This document shows positions 25,486-27,455 of a stretch of 27,455 bases of DNA, in pieces. The notes under the pieces were generated by a model. The model had not been told where the DNA came from. It ran no database searches and saw only the letters and a program-made list of their open reading frames with translations. The DNA lies in contig CAUYUJ010020186.1 in assembly GCA_963575745.1 (NCBI GenBank), positions 135,001 to 162,455 of the forward strand, in the 5' to 3' direction. The stretch comes from Prorocentrum cordatum. Taxonomy: Eukaryota > Sar > Dinophyceae > Prorocentrales > Prorocentraceae. The translations under genes were made by a program, and so were the position numbers. Each line of letters opens with the position of its first letter. The stretch's first letter is position 1.

Positions 25486-26148
25486 ATGAAGCGCAAGGCA
25501 TCGGAAACATGGCGGGATGTCGTTATCGGGAAAGCAGCGCGCCAAGATGACGCGAGCATGGGGGTGCTCTGCGCGACGGGCGGACTGTGCCGAAGTCACG
25601 AGGGAACATCGGGATTTGCTCTGGAATTTGAGGAGCGCTATGTTCCCTTTGGCGGCGAGGAAAGCCTAGGAGCCTTCGTGCCCGTCGGAAAGCACCGCCT
25701 GCGCATGCTCAAGGTGGTCCGTGGTCTCAGTGCCGTGAAGGGCGCCTTGAACGAAACGACAATGTTAGAGCAAGTGCTTGGGAAGCTTCGCGTCGGAGAA
25801 GGAGGCAACGTGGATGAAGCGTCGACTCCTGGGAAAAACGCTTCCGCAGCAGCGGGGGTTGCAGCAGGATCTCCCGCAGCAGCGGGAGAAAAAGGTCGGG
25901 ATCCCATGGCGGATCTCCTCGGAACCGTGAAGGGCGCATCGAAAGCGAAGAAGGTGGCGGCGCGTCGCCAACCGGAGAAAACCCCTGAGAAACAGAAAAT
26001 ATTGCCTCGAGGCACGCTCTGCCTCTCGCTCCGTGCGGTCGTCTTGGGCGGCGTCGGGCCTCCGCTGACTGATTACATGATGCATATATGTATATCTTGT
26101 GTATGTATGGTGTGTCGACGTATATGTATGTATATACGTATATGTGTG

Positions 26149-26187
<39 letters not shown>

Positions 26188-26673
26188 ATATATATGTATA
26201 TATATATATGTATAACACGGTCGCAGGGGCGTGGCCCGCGGCCCAGGGCGGGGCCCGAGACTCTGGGACAGGACATAGGGCCTCATCATCGTAGGATGCT
26301 CATCATTCTCATCATCGCCATGATGGGGGGGGAGGAGGGGGCAGCTACCAGCTGCGCGCTGGCGCCGCCGCCGCTCCCCCGCGCCCGCTGGCGCATCCGC
26401 AGTGCGGCTGCGGGAGGGGCTGCGCCTCAATTCCTGCAGAGGCGGCCTGCAGGAATGTTGCACTTTTGGCGTCTAGTACAAACGCCCGAGCGGCCCGCTT
26501 TTTTTGGGGGGGGCTCTTGCTTCACGGTGGAAGAGGAGACTTATCATCATCCCCCGTGCCGCGTTCGCCTTCCCTCGACGACGATGTCGACGACTTCCTA
26601 CATTCTGGTCTTGTTTTCTGGGGAGTGTTCTCGGAGTCGTTCGGGGCGTTCGTTCGTGTGCGCATGCTTCTGA
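25486..26673 (+). pseudogene. Truncated, chimeric copy of the 23623 gene
   Basis: MKRKASETWRDVVIGKAARQ to PRGTLC (25486 to about 26021) matches the 23623 gene, with an extra VAARRQPEKT stretch in the basic segment. The match then ends abruptly at GGCACGCTCTGC. The frame happens to stay open to 26673, but the remaining ~217 codons run through a TA repeat (Tyr-Ile run) and GC-rich DNA and look like no protein. The acidic and C-terminal parts of the intact copy are absent. In-frame hairpins at 25840 (SAAAG) and 25870 (PAAAG). An intron cannot be ruled out, but the missing exon was not found before 26860. Confidence 0.6.
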
Positions 26674-26860
26674 GTTTTCTGCGCGTCGTTCGGGCCGCTC
26701 GTCCTGGTGTGAGTCGTTCGGGCCCCTCCTCACCAGCCCATCTCACAGCAGCAACCCTCGCGAAGCATGCCGACGGTCGTGTTTTTTTTCAGGCGTGTGT
26801 CCGCTGGTCCCCGCATATCTCCCTTGTTCCTCGTTCCTCCCGCCCCCTTGTACATCCTCC
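26022..26860. other. Non-homologous filler between the two genes of unit 2
   Basis: It replaces the 3' part of the first gene. It holds a TA repeat (26150-26213), a GC-rich part, and perfect 10-bp arms ATTCCTGCAG (26430-26439) and CTGCAGGAAT (26447-26456), then TTCGTTCG-rich sequence. No gene is supported. Confidence 0.5.
26150..26213. repeat. TA dinucleotide repeat
   Basis: TATA alternation with GTGTATATATGTATA interruptions, similar to 10516-10568. Confidence 0.9.
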
Positions 26861-26950
26861 TTGTGGGGGGATGCGGCCGTTTGCTTGCCCTGCAGCGCTG
26901 GGCTCGAGACCAGAGGGCGGCCGCGTGCGCGCGCGCATGGCTTCGGCATC

Positions 26951-27455
26951 ATGGCAGCCGCAGCCGCTCCGCCTCCAGACCCAGGAGACGCTCGCCCTGC
27001 AAACGCGCCTCTGCGAGTCGGGCACGACCGCGAGGCCAACGAATTTGTGGAGTTTTGGTACCAAGAACACAAAAAGAAAGACCCCGACTTCGTGCTCATG
27101 AACCCACGGAAACTAAAGGGGACAATATTCGGATTCGGGTACGTTATGCGCCGCAGCAGCGGCGCGGCTTGCCATTATGACTCTGGCAGACGCATGTGTA
27201 AGAAGATTCATTTCTGCTCGCAGTGGCCGTGTCCCAGCGACCAACGTCTGGCGGACGGTTCCGTGGACTACAATAAGTGGTCAGACTTGCAAGCGCCCTG
27301 GCATTTAGTGCAATGCGCGGGCGGGTGGCCCGCAGGAGCGGGAGCCCCCGCAGCAGCGGAGGCGCCGGCCGAGGCGTGCGAGGCCCCCGCTGAAGCGGCA
27401 GCGGAGCCGTCGGTGGGCCTTGCTGAAGGCCCCGCAGCAGCGGGGCCGTCAGCGG
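26951..27455 (+). CDS. Unknown protein, N-terminal 168 codons, continues past the window
   Basis: Function not recognised. ATG at 26951; the frame has no stop to the window end. It opens MAAAAAPPPDPGDARPANAP, then a charged globular part (REANEFVEFWYQEHKKKDPD, LMNPRKLKGTIFGFGYVMRR, CHYDSGRRMCKKIHFCSQWP, NKWSDLQAPWHLVQCAGGWP) and an Ala/Glu/Pro-rich tail. Four Cys (near CHYD, RMCKK, HFCSQWPC) could bind metal, though spacing fits no named motif. Hairpins in frame at 27148 (RRSSGA), 27344 (APAAAEA) and 27428 (GPAAAGP). Protein-level conservation of the damaged copy at 25031 supports this frame over the longer overlapping ones. Confidence 0.65.
   Translation, partial: MAAAAAPPPDPGDARPANAPLRVGHDREANEFVEFWYQEHKKKDPDFVLMNPRKLKGTIFGFGYVMRRSSGAACHYDSGRRMCKKIHFCSQWPCPSDQRLADGSVDYNKWSDLQAPWHLVQCAGGWPAGAGAPAAAEAPAEACEAPAEAAAEPSVGLAEGPAAAGPSA
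27148..27165 (+). repeat. AGCA hairpin inside the 26951 gene
   Basis: Arms GCGCCGC and GCGGCGC, perfect 7-bp stem, read in frame as RRSSGA within the conserved region. Unusual in lying in a globular part and not in a low-complexity tail. Confidence 0.85.
27428..27447 (+). repeat. AGCA hairpin, perfect 8-bp stem, near the window end
   Basis: Arms GGCCCCGC and GCGGGGCC, read as EGPAAAGPS. Same arms as 12842-12861, where the other reading phase gives GPRSSG. A related CCCGC-AGGA-GCGGG form lies at about 27329. Confidence 0.85.

Larger units (their letters stand above)
11821..27447 (+). repeat. Dispersed oriented hairpin family, core CGCAGCAGCG, about 43 copies
   Basis: Each copy is a left arm ending ...CGC, loop AGCA and a right arm beginning GCG..., usually with 6-9 pairs. 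Starts: 11821, 11941, 12474, 12842, 12889, 12963, 13871, 14445 (loop ATTA), 14818, 15771, 15846, 16041, 16197, 17088, 17408, 17471, 17696, 17771, 18350, 18386, 19115 (loop AGTA), 19142, 19442, 20035, 20082, 20842, 21275 (loop GGCA), 21559, 22068, 22131, 22606, 22793 (AGTA), 23589, 23977, 24007, 24604, 25230, 25452, 25840, 25870, 27148, 27344, 27428. All are plus-strand; no reverse-orientation copy was seen. Perfect stems with different sequences include GCGCGCCGC (24604), TCTCCCGC (25870), AGCCTCCGC (17088), GCCGCCGC (11941) and GGCCCCGC (12842, 27428), each matched by its complement. Whether it is a mobile element or an RNA signal is unknown. Confidence 0.9.
25350..27455 (+). repeat. Two-gene tandem duplication, unit 2
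   Basis: Starts with the same leader as unit 1 (GAGAAGTAGGAGGATTTGTT) and runs off the window end. Its first gene breaks off after about 178 codons, and its second gene is open and looks functional, the reverse of unit 1. Confidence 0.85.

Noticed and set aside
26022-26673. Accepting the full 395-codon frame at 25486 as a protein
   Set aside because: After about codon 178 homology with the intact copy stops and the frame runs through a TA repeat.
11821-27447. Reading the recurring GCAGCAGCG words as a CRISPR array or as CAG trinucleotide expansion
   Set aside because: Spacing is irregular and copies lie inside coding frames, so it is not a CRISPR array. Nearly all copies have exactly two CAG units while the flanking arms change in a complementary way, which triplet slippage does not produce.
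1-27455. tRNA, rRNA or spliced-leader RNA genes
   Set aside because: No cloverleaf with the conserved arms, no rRNA core words and no complete leader sequence were found by reading both strands.

Overview
The window looks like nuclear DNA of a dinoflagellate. It is GC-rich and loaded with simple repeats. It carries an apurinic-endonuclease/reverse-transcriptase (LINE-type) retroelement. From about 11.7 kb on it holds a one-directional run of intronless, unfamiliar plus-strand genes whose intergenic DNA is copied several times over, with possible (weak) spliced-leader relics. No rRNA, tRNA or CRISPR array was seen. The high GC would fit a Prorocentrum-like genome, but the species cannot be settled from this sequence.

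Layout. 1-250: AT-rich DNA with CATG recurring about every 11 bp. 890-5009 (minus): a LINE with a short ORF1 tail and an ORF2 that keeps the endonuclease and reverse-transcriptase catalytic residues. 5.0-11.7 kb: no convincing gene. This stretch holds GC-rich inverted repeats, pyrimidine-rich DNA, a ~500-bp alternating purine-pyrimidine GT/GC tract, a ~400-bp TGCTA satellite, a foldback repeat, TA repeats and a small array of a 21-bp palindrome. 11.77-27.45 kb: about eight plus-strand reading frames of unknown function (11770, 13927, 15725, 18879, 20112, 21273, 23623, 26951) plus damaged copies at 25031 and 25486. Three sets of duplications build this half: a spacer at 12911-13907 and 14765-15808, a spacer at about 14400-14655 and 22755-23045, and a two-gene unit at about 23490-25345 and 25350-27455.

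The standout signal is a small oriented hairpin, a GC-rich stem of 6-9 bp closed by the loop AGCA (core CGCAGCAGCG). It occurs about 43 times between 11821 and 27447, and I found no convincing copy in the first 11.8 kb. Every copy is in the same orientation, the sense strand of the genes. The stem sequence differs from copy to copy while pairing is mostly kept, and the imperfect pairs are mostly U.G wobbles in sense RNA. Copies lie inside coding frames in all three phases (read as PQQR, AAAG or RSSG) and also beside start and stop codons. It behaves like a dispersed palindromic mini-element that genes tolerate, or like an RNA-level signal. I know of no described dinoflagellate family matching it. 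A second family, a 21-bp palindrome, occurs as two arrays 12 kb apart.

None of the plus-strand genes could be assigned a function, so how they work together is not known.
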